From assembly GCA_038728085.1 (NCBI GenBank), contig JAVYUU010000003.1:124001-188000 (forward strand): a stretch of DNA of 64,000 nucleotides, read 5' to 3'. This stretch comes from Candidatus Bathyarchaeia archaeon. Lineage in GTDB: Archaea; Thermoproteota; Bathyarchaeia; Bathyarchaeales; Bathycorpusculaceae. Positions 1 to 7,877 of the stretch are shown here, in pieces. The position numbers and the translations under genes were made by a program. How positions within the stretch are numbered: the first letter of the stretch is position 1; each line of letters starts with the position of its first letter. The notes beneath the pieces were generated by a model. It was not told the DNA's origin and did no database searches. It saw only the letters and a program-made list of their open reading frames with translations.

Positions 1-58
1 AAGCATAAAAGAGTTAGAGATCACCCGTGAAGAGGACCTCTTCAGAGACGCCCTATGA
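1..58 (+). CDS. C-terminal fragment of an unidentified protein (5' end outside window)
   Basis: An open frame enters from the left edge and ends at a TGA at 56-58, giving only about 18 residues rich in Glu and Asp and ending in DAL. It stops a few bases before the convergent metallo-hydrolase gene. The fragment is too short to assign a family. It is called only because the frame is open from the edge and the spacing to the next gene is tight. Confidence 0.4.
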   Translation, partial: SIKELEITREEDLFRDAL

Positions 59-64
59 CTGATG

Positions 65-700
65 TCAGCCCCAAACAAGGAAAGGGTTGCTTTTTTTCTC
101 CTCTCCAATGGTTGTCGGCGGCCCATGTCCCGGATAAACCTTGAAGTGGTCGGGTAGGCTTTTCAATTTTTCAAGCGAATTCTTCATGTCTTTCTCAGAG
201 CCCTGTGGGAGGTCTGTCCTTCCTATTGAGCCAGCAAAGAGAGTGTCTCCTGTAAAGACTTCTCCTTCACCCAGAAGGCACATGCTTCCGGGGCTGTGAC
301 CCGGAGTATGCATGACTTTTAAGGTTAGGTTTCCGAACTTTACGGTGTCTCCGTCTTTGAGTAGGATATCCGCCGGCGGCGAGGAGTTCTTGAAGCCGAA
401 GAGTTTGGCGACAACTTTTCCAAGAGCCCCAAGCATGAAGGCATCCCTCTCGTGGATAAGGATGGGCGTGTTAAATTGCTCCTTAACGATTCCATTTCCG
501 CAGATGTGGTCCGGATGCCCATGAGTGTTTACTGTAAACTTTAGCTTTAACGATTTTTCCTCGACAAAATTGAAGATTTCAGCTGCTTCATTGGGGTTTT
601 CGAAGCCCGGGTCGATTATTATGGCTTCCCTTGTGTCGGGGCAAGCGGCAATGTAGCAGTTTGTGAGAAGTTTTCCCACGACAAACATTTGAATAATCAT
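65..700 (-). CDS. MBL-fold metallo-hydrolase, glyoxalase II-like
   Basis: A single-domain metallo-beta-lactamase fold hydrolase of about 211 residues. The metal ligands are all visible: the THGHPDH motif near residues 59-65, the His of TPGHSPGS near 135, the Asp of FTGDTLF near 152 and the final His of YPGHGP near 192. This pattern is typical of glyoxalase II-like thioester hydrolases, but the C-terminal substrate-binding helices of true glyoxalase II are absent, so the substrate is unknown. The start is placed at the ATG at 698-700, where the family's usual beta strand begins; an upstream in-frame ATG at 727 would add nine unlikely residues. It is probably cytoplasmic. Confidence 0.85.
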   Translation of the reverse strand: MIIQMFVVGKLLTNCYIAACPDTREAIIIDPGFENPNEAAEIFNFVEEKSLKLKFTVNTHGHPDHICGNGIVKEQFNTPILIHERDAFMLGALGKVVAKLFGFKNSSPPADILLKDGDTVKFGNLTLKVMHTPGHSPGSMCLLGEGEVFTGDTLFAGSIGRTDLPQGSEKDMKNSLEKLKSLPDHFKVYPGHGPPTTIGEEKKSNPFLVWG

Positions 701-817
701 TTTTGCTCTCTCATGATGGCTTGACAAACTTCATAATTCTCTGGATAGGTTTAAAGAATATTTTGGTCTAAACAGTAATCTATAAATTGTCAGCTTTCCC
801 CACTCTCTTATTGGAGA

Positions 818-1042
818 TTGGAGAGCTTGAAACTAGAGGAAATTTTGGCTGCTTCAGCCCAAATAACCCTATGTCCAAAATGCGGCTCTAAAGAGGGATT
901 TTGGCTCGGATTCAAACGAGACCATGTCTACGTTCAGTGTAAGGGTTGCGGGGCAAACTTTGAACTCTACCAAATCTATAATCTAGGCGGAAAAAACAAT
1001 AAGGACAGAACTAGTCAAAGCCCAAGATTCTTGAGAAAATAG
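818..1042 (+). CDS. small zinc-ribbon protein
   Basis: A 74-residue protein with one CPKC pair near residue 19 and a CKGC pair near 41, spaced as in a zinc ribbon. The C-terminal tail is basic and probably disordered. The start is a TTG preceded by a purine-rich GGAGA stretch; no ATG lies in the frame. Its role is unknown, and small zinc ribbons in archaea often bind RNA or partner proteins. It stands alone between two genes on the opposite strand. Confidence 0.6.
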   Translation: MESLKLEEILAASAQITLCPKCGSKEGFWLGFKRDHVYVQCKGCGANFELYQIYNLGGKNNKDRTSQSPRFLRK

Positions 1043-1084
1043 GCTGAGACGAGTCTGGCGAAGCTGAGAAAAAATGGAGGTTGG

Positions 1085-1888
1085 TCAGAACCTTTCCCGT
1101 CTCTTCTTTGCTAAGGCAAGGATTATTGCGGTTATGGGCAGCAGCGCCATTGCTACAATCTTCCAATATTCTGGTATTATGTGCGATGTAAAGTAGACGC
1201 CTGTTGTTGGAGTTTGAGCCATGTTTCCAGCCAAGTCCACAGCCCTAATGTAGTATTGGATTGTTGTGCATGGCGGGTAACTGCTGCAAGGTATTGTGGC
1301 AGTATACTCGCCGCTGGCCGCCTTGGCCATTTGGATTTCCATCCATTGTGTAGCTGAAATGTTATAGTAGAGGGAGACCTTTTCGATGGCGAAATCTGTG
1401 ACCGAAACCTTTACTGTTATGTCGAAGCCTGCTTCCACATCCACACTCTCGCCAGGCTGAACTGTTTGTCCAGGTGGGTCTTGGTATGGGGTGGATATTT
1501 GGGGCGGAGTTGTATCTATCACTGTTAGATTCAGCGTTAGGAAGGTTCCTTGGCGGAAAATTATCCTAGTTACATTAATGTTTTCAACCCACAGGTCTAT
1601 TGGTATGCCGTCTGAGGATGCGCCGGCTCCTAGCATGTAATAGCCATTTGCGTTGGTTATCCATCTTTTTTGAGAGTCTTCAACGTTGATTATCTTTGTA
1701 CCCTCCTTTGCGTAGACGGCGAATCCCGCCGGAACCCTTATGTTTGTTCCGTCAACCCTATGAATAAACACATAGCCATCTATAGTCATTGGGATTGGCG
1801 GCACTTGGGATTTAGCCAATGAAACAGAAAGAGTTACAGCTAACATTGCCAGCAAAGCTATTGCCACAAGTTTTAGAGATCTCTCCAT
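1085..1888 (-). CDS. secreted, membrane-anchored protein with Ig-like fold and C-terminal anchor
   Basis: A 267-residue exported protein. Residues 1-25 form a signal peptide (basic start, hydrophobic core, cleavage likely near Ala-Lys-Ser). The middle looks like beta-sandwich material, with a carboxypeptidase-regulatory-like segment followed by an Ig/fibronectin-like segment carrying the common TPP start. The end reads IPEYW, a hydrophobic segment of about 19 residues, then a KKRRERF cluster, which is the layout of a C-terminal anchor or sorting signal. It follows the large surface protein by 43 bases on the same strand, so the two are probably cotranscribed. The function is unknown; a cell-surface role is inferred. 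Confidence 0.75.
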   Translation of the reverse strand: MERSLKLVAIALLAMLAVTLSVSLAKSQVPPIPMTIDGYVFIHRVDGTNIRVPAGFAVYAKEGTKIINVEDSQKRWITNANGYYMLGAGASSDGIPIDLWVENINVTRIIFRQGTFLTLNLTVIDTTPPQISTPYQDPPGQTVQPGESVDVEAGFDITVKVSVTDFAIEKVSLYYNISATQWMEIQMAKAASGEYTATIPCSSYPPCTTIQYYIRAVDLAGNMAQTPTTGVYFTSHIIPEYWKIVAMALLPITAIILALAKKRRERF

Positions 1889-1931
1889 TCCTTTTCTGCC
1901 TCCATACTTATTGGAGTAAAGAAAAGTGGGA

Positions 1932-4250
1932 CTATGGAATCGGCGGAATCAAGTCCTGATCTTGGTAGAGGTATATCCAGAAGGCTTGCCCCGGAGCTAA
2001 TAAGTCAGTTGACTCTGGTCTGGTATCAACCATGGTCCAGCTTTGTGCCGCGGCATCCCACACGTAGAGCCATCGGAAGTAGCTTCCCGGTTCAAGGCTT
2101 TCTAGGTAAACGTCTGCCTCCATGGAGGTTGTTTCTGTGAAGCCTGCTAGGCACCATCCTGCTGGCAGATGGTACGTGGTTGGCAGGGCCGGCGGTTCTG
2201 GTGTTGGCAAGCCTTGCACTATTAGGACATCGTAAGCTTTCATGTAGATCCAGTAGCCTTTCCCATCGGCCATGGTGGTTGGGTTCATGATCCATGATTT
2301 GGCTGTGTTGTCGAAGCCATAGGTGACCGTTACTCCAGCTGCACCCTGCTTCAGTATCAGCGAGTAAATGCTGGAAGTCGCTGTGTTGTTGGGTATTAGT
2401 GGCAACGACACCAAGTTCCAGCCTTCATGAAGCACTATTGGATACCACGTGCCCTTGGGAACCAAAATTATTGTTGAGACGGCTGGACCTTCATTGCCAC
2501 CGTAGTCCACCGCCGCTATTGTTATGTTTGCCTTTTTACCCGCATAGCCCGTTAAGTTGAGAACCAGTATGCCTGAGAATGTTCGGTGGACGCCTACGCT
2601 GGTTAGTGTTTGGGCTTGAAGACTTGTAAGAGGCACATTGACTGTGGGTGTTCCGTTAACGTAGACTTTGAAGCTTAAGACACCTACATTGTCTGTTGCT
2701 GTTAAAGCTTTTATTATTGCTCCGCTGCAGATAGGCTGAACCGTAAACGTTGGAGCAGAAGGCTTCTCTTTGTCTCGCTTAATTTCCCATGTTCTAGTGA
2801 AGTTGTTGGGCGTTGGCCAGGCACTGTCAATCAAAGTTATCTTTAGAACCACATAACTAGAGCTTGTGACATTTATTTGGGTCGTTGTTATATTGGTGCC
2901 ATTGGTAACGTTAGCCCATAACGTGCTATTGTAATAGACTTTACCAGTTATAGGTGTTGCAGGATTAGAGAATGACGCATTAACCCGTATCCATGTTGTT
3001 TCTGCACCCATCCAGTAAATTCCATTAACGAATGGCAGTTCATTGTCATTTTGGTCGAGAACTTTGACGTAGACCGGTCGGGGTGCAGTGTTGTCTATTG
3101 TCGTTTGCCTCTCAGCGGAACCTGTGCGTCCAGAAGCGTCTGTGGCTGTTATCTTAACGGCTAGTTTGCCGTCTGGAATGGCTGTTTTGTTGGCGAAGGC
3201 GAAATCGTATGTGGTGTGGCTGTCCCCATGTCTCGCATAAACTATACGTTCAAATCTTGTGTCGTCGATTGTTAGGGTTAATCCATACTTTGTTATGTTT
3301 AGGTCGTCGCTAACGGTTCCGTTTATCCATATCTTCTTCCCAAAGCCCACACTATAGTACCCGCCAGCTGCAGGGTAGTCTATGTTAACTGTTGGAGCTT
3401 GTCCGTCGACTGTTACTGGGAGGTTGCGGGTTCCGAGAAGGGCTCCGCTTATATCCCGAGCCGTGACAAGCCAGTTAGTTGGATCTTCGCCTGTGGATTG
3501 TGTGGTCATGTTGACGAGTATCCAGACATATTCGCCTGTCAGTAGGTTTGGACCTGAAAGCTTGAAAGTTCTAAGAGGTTCGTCGTGGATTGCTGACCAT
3601 GGTCTGCTGCCGCCATAGTTTATTATGGCTCTAAAAGTCCATTCGGGCGGATAAGTTATGTTTATTGTTCCAAGGCCAGTGCTTGAGGCTATGTTTTTAA
3701 TTGTAATGTTGAAGTTGTAGCTTCTGCTACTTTGGACAAGTGACGGCGTTATTGTGGCTGTGAATTGAGGATTGAATGTCACAGTGAGCCAAAGGGTGTT
3801 GTTGAGGCTTGCGGTAGTCTCTGAAAAGGCGTCTACACCAAACTTGACAGTTGTCGGAGGGACAGCAGGCCACTGCACGGTAACCTCAAATCTAGTCCAT
3901 TGATTTGCCGTCAAATTTGTAGCATTGCTATCCTCGGCTATAGAAAAGTTGTAAGATTTTTTTGCAGATACCCATTGGACAACCCACTTGCCTGTGTCAT
4001 TCTTAGCTCGTGCGCTTATCGGAGTAAAACTTGCAGGTAAAATTATGCTTGTCTTGTTTATGCTTCCGGATTTACATGTTACGTTAAAGATATAAGTGAC
4101 TACCGGAACCGTTGTGGTTAATGGTGTCACAGTGGCTGTATGCTGCGGATTGGAGTTTCCGCTTACAAAGGGTTTGTGTGTGAGCACCAGCATCGTTGAT
4201 ATTATCAGAAGGCTGGTTACAACTAATGGTGCTAATTTCTTCTTATTCAT
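1932..4250 (-). CDS. large secreted surface protein with Ig-like repeats and paired GWNL/GYWIY C-terminal modules
   Basis: About 772 residues. The start chosen (ATG at 4248-4250) gives a lysine-rich N-terminus and hydrophobic signal sequence; a GTG nine bases upstream is possible, while the longer frame would place 29 non-signal residues first. The body consists of Thr/Ser/Asn-rich beta domains with many N-glycosylation sequons, including an Ig-like segment with the phrase DNTAPRPV. The last roughly 170 residues contain two related units, one with GWNLVSLPL then GKGYWIYM, the second with GWCLAGF then GQAFWIYL. There is no C-terminal membrane helix, so it may be held by the smaller downstream partner or by the S-layer. 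The substrate or ligand is unknown. Confidence 0.8.
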   Translation of the reverse strand: MNKKKLAPLVVTSLLIISTMLVLTHKPFVSGNSNPQHTATVTPLTTTVPVVTYIFNVTCKSGSINKTSIILPASFTPISARAKNDTGKWVVQWVSAKKSYNFSIAEDSNATNLTANQWTRFEVTVQWPAVPPTTVKFGVDAFSETTASLNNTLWLTVTFNPQFTATITPSLVQSSRSYNFNITIKNIASSTGLGTINITYPPEWTFRAIINYGGSRPWSAIHDEPLRTFKLSGPNLLTGEYVWILVNMTTQSTGEDPTNWLVTARDISGALLGTRNLPVTVDGQAPTVNIDYPAAGGYYSVGFGKKIWINGTVSDDLNITKYGLTLTIDDTRFERIVYARHGDSHTTYDFAFANKTAIPDGKLAVKITATDASGRTGSAERQTTIDNTAPRPVYVKVLDQNDNELPFVNGIYWMGAETTWIRVNASFSNPATPITGKVYYNSTLWANVTNGTNITTTQINVTSSSYVVLKITLIDSAWPTPNNFTRTWEIKRDKEKPSAPTFTVQPICSGAIIKALTATDNVGVLSFKVYVNGTPTVNVPLTSLQAQTLTSVGVHRTFSGILVLNLTGYAGKKANITIAAVDYGGNEGPAVSTIILVPKGTWYPIVLHEGWNLVSLPLIPNNTATSSIYSLILKQGAAGVTVTYGFDNTAKSWIMNPTTMADGKGYWIYMKAYDVLIVQGLPTPEPPALPTTYHLPAGWCLAGFTETTSMEADVYLESLEPGSYFRWLYVWDAAAQSWTMVDTRPESTDLLAPGQAFWIYLYQDQDLIPPIP

Positions 4251-4404
4251 TTTGTTCACGCTCAGATGGTTTGTGCGATGTTTTGTTATTAAAAAGTTTT
4301 TAGGGGTTCGGAATCCGAACCCAAAACCGACCAGCATCCAATAAACTTTTTTACCACAACATTATTACTAGAACAGCCAACAAAAGCTCGGAAAAGGCGA
4401 AGCC

Positions 4405-5526
4405 ATGACTGCAGAACAGCCCAACACAACAGTCCAAACAGAATTCGAAAAACTAAGGGAAGTGGTCATAGCTCATTTTCAGGTGGAAGATGCCCTAATA
4501 GAGCATGGCATTCCGACCTTCTATCTGAAGCAGCCTCAAGAGACAAAACAGCCTTTCCTACAATTGCTCAAAACGTTGGAGCCAATGGGTTTGATGGCTG
4601 TCCTGCGGAAAATCGACGGGAGAATAGTCTTGAAAATTTTGCAGAAGCCGCCCTCTAGGCCAAGCAATATCCTCGTTAACTGGCTACTCCTATTCGCAAC
4701 TATAGGAACAACTTTCATAACTGGATACATTCTTTCCGAAGGCTTTACAGACCCTCTTATCGGCGGGGCAACCTTTACCATAGCCATAATGGCGGTTCTT
4801 GGACTGCATGAAATGGGCCATAAATTAACCGCAAATAAAGAGGGGATAGAAGCCACACCGCCATACTTCATACCTGGCCCTCCGCCTCTTGGCCGCTTTT
4901 TAGGCATTGGAACCTTCGGAGCCGTGATAATGCAGAAGTCGCTTCCGCCAAACAGAGACTCGCTTTTTGATATTGGCGTAAGCGGGCCAATATTTGGCTT
5001 CATAATATCCGCCATAGTCACAATAATAGGCATTCCATTCTCAAGCTATGAGTGGATTAGGCCGGATACTTCGACATTACCACCCTTACTGCTCTTTAGA
5101 CTGGTCCTACAGTTTATACAACCACAAAACCAAATACCAAGTCCACCGGGGCCAGACTATGTTTTAGCAGTGAGACTGCATCCCGTGGCCTTCGCTGGAT
5201 GGGTAGGCCTATTCGTCACAATGCTTAATTTGATGCCGGCCGCCATGCTGGACGGAGGACATGTTGCCAGATCCCTTTTCGGCGAAAAGGCCAGGACCGT
5301 GTTAACAATTCTTTCAATAGTCTTCTTGGCCTACGTGAGCTTACCTATGGCCTTCTTTGTCATGTTCATGTCCATGTTCAGGCATCCCGGCCCATTAGAT
5401 GATGTATCTGAACTTTCAATGAGTAGGAAGCTTCTAATCATCGTGTTGGTGGCGATTTTTATTCTTTCTTCGTTCCTGTATGACTTGGTGTATGCCTTAG
5501 TATTGTTCTTGAAAGGGCTTTTCTAA
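4405..5526 (+). CDS. site-2 protease family membrane metalloprotease (M50)
   Basis: A 373-residue intramembrane metalloprotease. The zinc motif HEMGH is at residues 135-139 and the third ligand motif LDGGH at 282-286, each inside hydrophobic segments; about six membrane spans follow residue 90. The first 90 residues are a soluble domain, common in archaeal and plant EGY-type members. Members cleave membrane-embedded substrates, often regulators; no substrate is indicated here. It lies divergent from the surface-protein operon with a short AT-rich spacer. Confidence 0.9.
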   Translation: MTAEQPNTTVQTEFEKLREVVIAHFQVEDALIEHGIPTFYLKQPQETKQPFLQLLKTLEPMGLMAVLRKIDGRIVLKILQKPPSRPSNILVNWLLLFATIGTTFITGYILSEGFTDPLIGGATFTIAIMAVLGLHEMGHKLTANKEGIEATPPYFIPGPPPLGRFLGIGTFGAVIMQKSLPPNRDSLFDIGVSGPIFGFIISAIVTIIGIPFSSYEWIRPDTSTLPPLLLFRLVLQFIQPQNQIPSPPGPDYVLAVRLHPVAFAGWVGLFVTMLNLMPAAMLDGGHVARSLFGEKARTVLTILSIVFLAYVSLPMAFFVMFMSMFRHPGPLDDVSELSMSRKLLIIVLVAIFILSSFLYDLVYALVLFLKGLF

Positions 5527-5615
5527 AGTGTAGTTTTGTTCTTCAACCGTACAGTAATGTTTATTAAATATTAAGATGCATGAGACGCTTGAGGAATGAT
5601 CCTCGGTGAAGGGGC

Positions 5616-5837
5616 TTGAAAGGCGTCCCCATACTACTAGTCTTCTTTGTGATTTTCCTAGCAGCTTCGCTTCTTATTCCCACGCCTATGTTTCCGGGAA
5701 ACATCCTCTGCGCTCTAATTGGAGACTTTGCAGCCGAGTATAAGGAATGGGTAAGCGCGGCTTTTAACGCGGTTTTTTATGGAGTCATCTTATGGCTTGT
5801 TTTTATTGCGGTAAGCCGCAGATTTGAGGAGAAATAG
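5616..5837 (+). CDS. small two-helix membrane protein
   Basis: A 73-residue protein with hydrophobic segments at about residues 2-25 and 45-65 separated by a short polar stretch. The start is a TTG about seven bases after GGTGAAGG, a good ribosome binding site. A TATA-like TTTATTAAATATT at about 5559-5571 lies in a suitable place for a short-leader transcript, and a GAGGA/TCCTC hairpin lies near the predicted start of transcription. No family is recognised. Confidence 0.6.
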   Translation: MKGVPILLVFFVIFLAASLLIPTPMFPGNILCALIGDFAAEYKEWVSAAFNAVFYGVILWLVFIAVSRRFEEK

Positions 5838-5854
5838 CCTGAAAAGGCAACGGC

Positions 5855-6106
5855 CTAAATTTCGGATAATTGTAGAAAGCCTACAAGCCTTATGGTGCTT
5901 CCGCATTTTTTGCATTGAAGGACTAGCTCAGCCAGTGATGTCCCTCGAACCACCGTGTCCACGATCTCATAAACTTCGTCGCTTTCATCATCTGGGGATA
6001 TTATTACCCCACATTTGGGACATGGAAAAGCACCATCACCATCAATCTTTGTTAAGTCAATCGTGTAAGCACCCACATCCTTTTTGAACGCAACTTTCTT
6101 CATCAT
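5855..6106 (-). CDS. small protein with zinc-ribbon pairs
   Basis: An 83-residue protein with CPKC near residue 29 and CKKC near residue 65, the typical four-Cys layout of a zinc ribbon. The 36-residue insert between the pairs is acidic. There are two adjacent ATG codons at the start, and either is possible. No catalytic motif is visible. It converges on the small membrane protein gene with a 17-base gap. A general nucleic-acid or partner-binding role is only an inference from the fold. Confidence 0.65.
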   Translation of the reverse strand: MMKKVAFKKDVGAYTIDLTKIDGDGAFPCPKCGVIISPDDESDEVYEIVDTVVRGTSLAELVLQCKKCGSTIRLVGFLQLSEI

Positions 6107-6220
6107 TTCGTTACCAGCCCTCTCTCGTTGGTTGTTCCAATTCGCCCATACTATAATTAACGATTGTGAATCAACAATTCATATTAAAACTACATAGACT
6201 TCAAACTTAATAGCTCCCTT

Positions 6221-7210
6221 CTATGGAGAGGGTATCCCAGCAACTTTTGGGAATGGAACGGCATCCCAAATGTTTTCGAGTCCGCAGATGAATCTTGTAA
6301 GCCTTTCAACACCTATGCCGAAACCAGCGGATGGCGGAATGCCCGCCTTTAGCATGTCTAGGTACCACCCATACTGTGAGGGATCTTCACCGCTACGCTT
6401 CATTCTCTCAACTAGTCGTTCGTAGCGATGTTCCCTTTGGCCTCCTGAAATTGCCTCCCCGAAACCTTCTGGATAGATAAGGTCAAAGTCTTCTAGAATC
6501 CCTGGGTTTTCTTCGCTTTCCATATAGTAGAAGCTTCTGGCCGTTGCTGGATAGTTCGTTATCCAGAATGGTTCGCTATGGGCTTTTGATATGGCCTCCT
6601 CCGCCTCCCATGGAATTTCCTCGCCATACCTAACCTTTATGCCCATACTTTCAAGAACCTCGAGAGCTTCTCTGTAAGTGTACCGTTTAAATGGCCTTTT
6701 TGGAACCTTTAGGGCTTTACAGCGTTCTCCAAGTTCTTTGCGGCATTTTGCCTTCACATCGGCTATAACTTGGCAGAGCATTTTCTCCCCAAGGTCCATA
6801 ACATCTTCACATGTGGCATATGCCACCTCAAGGTCTACTTGCCTAAACTCTGTTAGGTGACGTCGCGTCTTCAAGGTTTCCAGTGGTTCAAGGCGAATGT
6901 TGGGGGAAAGCGCAAAAACCTTTGGTAGCGCAGTGATAATCATTTGCTTGTATAGGATCATGCTGCTCATAACTTTAAATGGAACACCATAGTAGTCGAT
7001 GGTAACCTGCTTTGCGCCTCTGATTCCAGGATCTGTAACGGGTCCGATGATAGGCGCCAGTATTTCAGTGAATCCCTCGCTTTTCAAGAAGGCTCTTATT
7101 GAGGATATGATCTCATCTTGAACCTTGAGAACATTAGCCAGTCTTTTCTCCCTTATGGTCAGGTATCTTCTTCCCAGTTTTTCTGCAAGGTCTACAGTTG
7201 GGCAGCTCAT
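6221..7210 (-). CDS. archaeal asparagine synthetase related to asparaginyl-tRNA synthetase
   Basis: A 329-residue class II synthetase core without the N-terminal OB-fold anticodon-binding domain. Motif 2 (RRHLTEFRQVD) is near residues 117-127 and motif 3 (GFGIGVERLTRF) near 297-308. This architecture is that of the archaeal AS-AR enzyme characterised in Pyrococcus, which makes asparagine from aspartate, ATP and ammonia rather than charging tRNA. The gene is divergent from an Lrp/AsnC regulator with a 103-base shared promoter region, the same pairing as bacterial asnA-asnC. An AT-rich TATA element about 27 bases upstream of the ATG suggests a nearly leaderless mRNA. Confidence 0.88.
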   Translation of the reverse strand: MSCPTVDLAEKLGRRYLTIREKRLANVLKVQDEIISSIRAFLKSEGFTEILAPIIGPVTDPGIRGAKQVTIDYYGVPFKVMSSMILYKQMIITALPKVFALSPNIRLEPLETLKTRRHLTEFRQVDLEVAYATCEDVMDLGEKMLCQVIADVKAKCRKELGERCKALKVPKRPFKRYTYREALEVLESMGIKVRYGEEIPWEAEEAISKAHSEPFWITNYPATARSFYYMESEENPGILEDFDLIYPEGFGEAISGGQREHRYERLVERMKRSGEDPSQYGWYLDMLKAGIPPSAGFGIGVERLTRFICGLENIWDAVPFPKVAGIPSP

Positions 7211-7299
7211 GGGAGTTTAAATGGATGCTGAGACTATTAAATTTTTTATTTAAAGCCTTGTACTTTTCTCAAACAGATAACTATTTAAGTGTGATTTTA

Positions 7300-7312
7300 T
7301 GTAATTTTTACA
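7300..7312. promoter_or_regulatory. TGTAA-N3-TTACA inverted repeat, candidate AsnC-type operator
   Basis: A perfect 5-bp inverted repeat ends one base before the regulator's ATG. A TATA-like CTATTTAAG at about 7281-7289 puts the likely transcription start at or next to the start codon, so a protein bound here would block initiation of its own gene. Autoregulation is common in the Lrp/AsnC family; binding here is inferred, not shown. Confidence 0.45.
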
Positions 7313-7313
7313 C

Positions 7314-7850
7314 ATGAAGGCAAAACTTGATGAGAAGGATTTGGCTATATTGGCTTTGCTTCAGGAAAACTGCCGCATGACGGCTAGGGAAATCGCCCAG
7401 AAGATAGGGTCGCCCATAACGACGGTTTTTGCAAAGATAAAGCGGATGGAACAGCTGGGAATAGTAAAGGAGTATAGAGCAATTTTGGATCATAAAAAAC
7501 TTGATTATGGCGTGACCGCCTTTATTTTGGCATCATTCTCCTACAGAACTAGCAAGGATGAGGTGCCATTGTCTCAGAGGGCTATTGCAGAGCAAATATC
7601 AAAGTTTCCAGAGGTTCAGGAGGTTCACATAATATCTGGCGACTGGGATATATTGATAAAGGTTAAGGAAAGAGACGTTGATGCTGTTGGAAAGTTTGTG
7701 GTGGATAAGCTTCGCACAGTAAAGGGCATAGAGAAAACCCTAACCTGCATGGTTTTTGACACCTTAAAGGAGACGACCGCTGTGCCAATACCGGCGGGAA
7801 GGTTGAACAAGGAAAGTAGGCGGCAGCGCAGCTTAAAAGTAAAGGTTTAG
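7314..7850 (+). CDS. Lrp/AsnC-family transcriptional regulator
   Basis: A 178-residue regulator. Residues 5-55 form the winged helix-turn-helix (the phrase LALLQENCRMTAREIAQKIG leads into the recognition helix), and residues about 65-150 form the RAM effector-binding domain with the GDWDILIKV strand. The C-terminal 20 residues are basic. The mRNA is probably leaderless from the TATA element at about 7281. Because it is divergent from asparagine synthetase, control of that gene in response to an amino acid is likely. It is followed by geranylgeranyl reductase after 27 bases. Confidence 0.9.
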   Translation: MKAKLDEKDLAILALLQENCRMTAREIAQKIGSPITTVFAKIKRMEQLGIVKEYRAILDHKKLDYGVTAFILASFSYRTSKDEVPLSQRAIAEQISKFPEVQEVHIISGDWDILIKVKERDVDAVGKFVVDKLRTVKGIEKTLTCMVFDTLKETTAVPIPAGRLNKESRRQRSLKVKV

Positions 7851-7877
7851 TATTACGACACGTTGTAGAACCAAACC

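Noticed and set aside
5824-6087. An 87-residue frame with a His run opposite the zinc-ribbon gene
   Set aside because: It is the antisense shadow of a gene with a clear Cys-pair pattern, and its His-rich part comes from the complement of that sequence.
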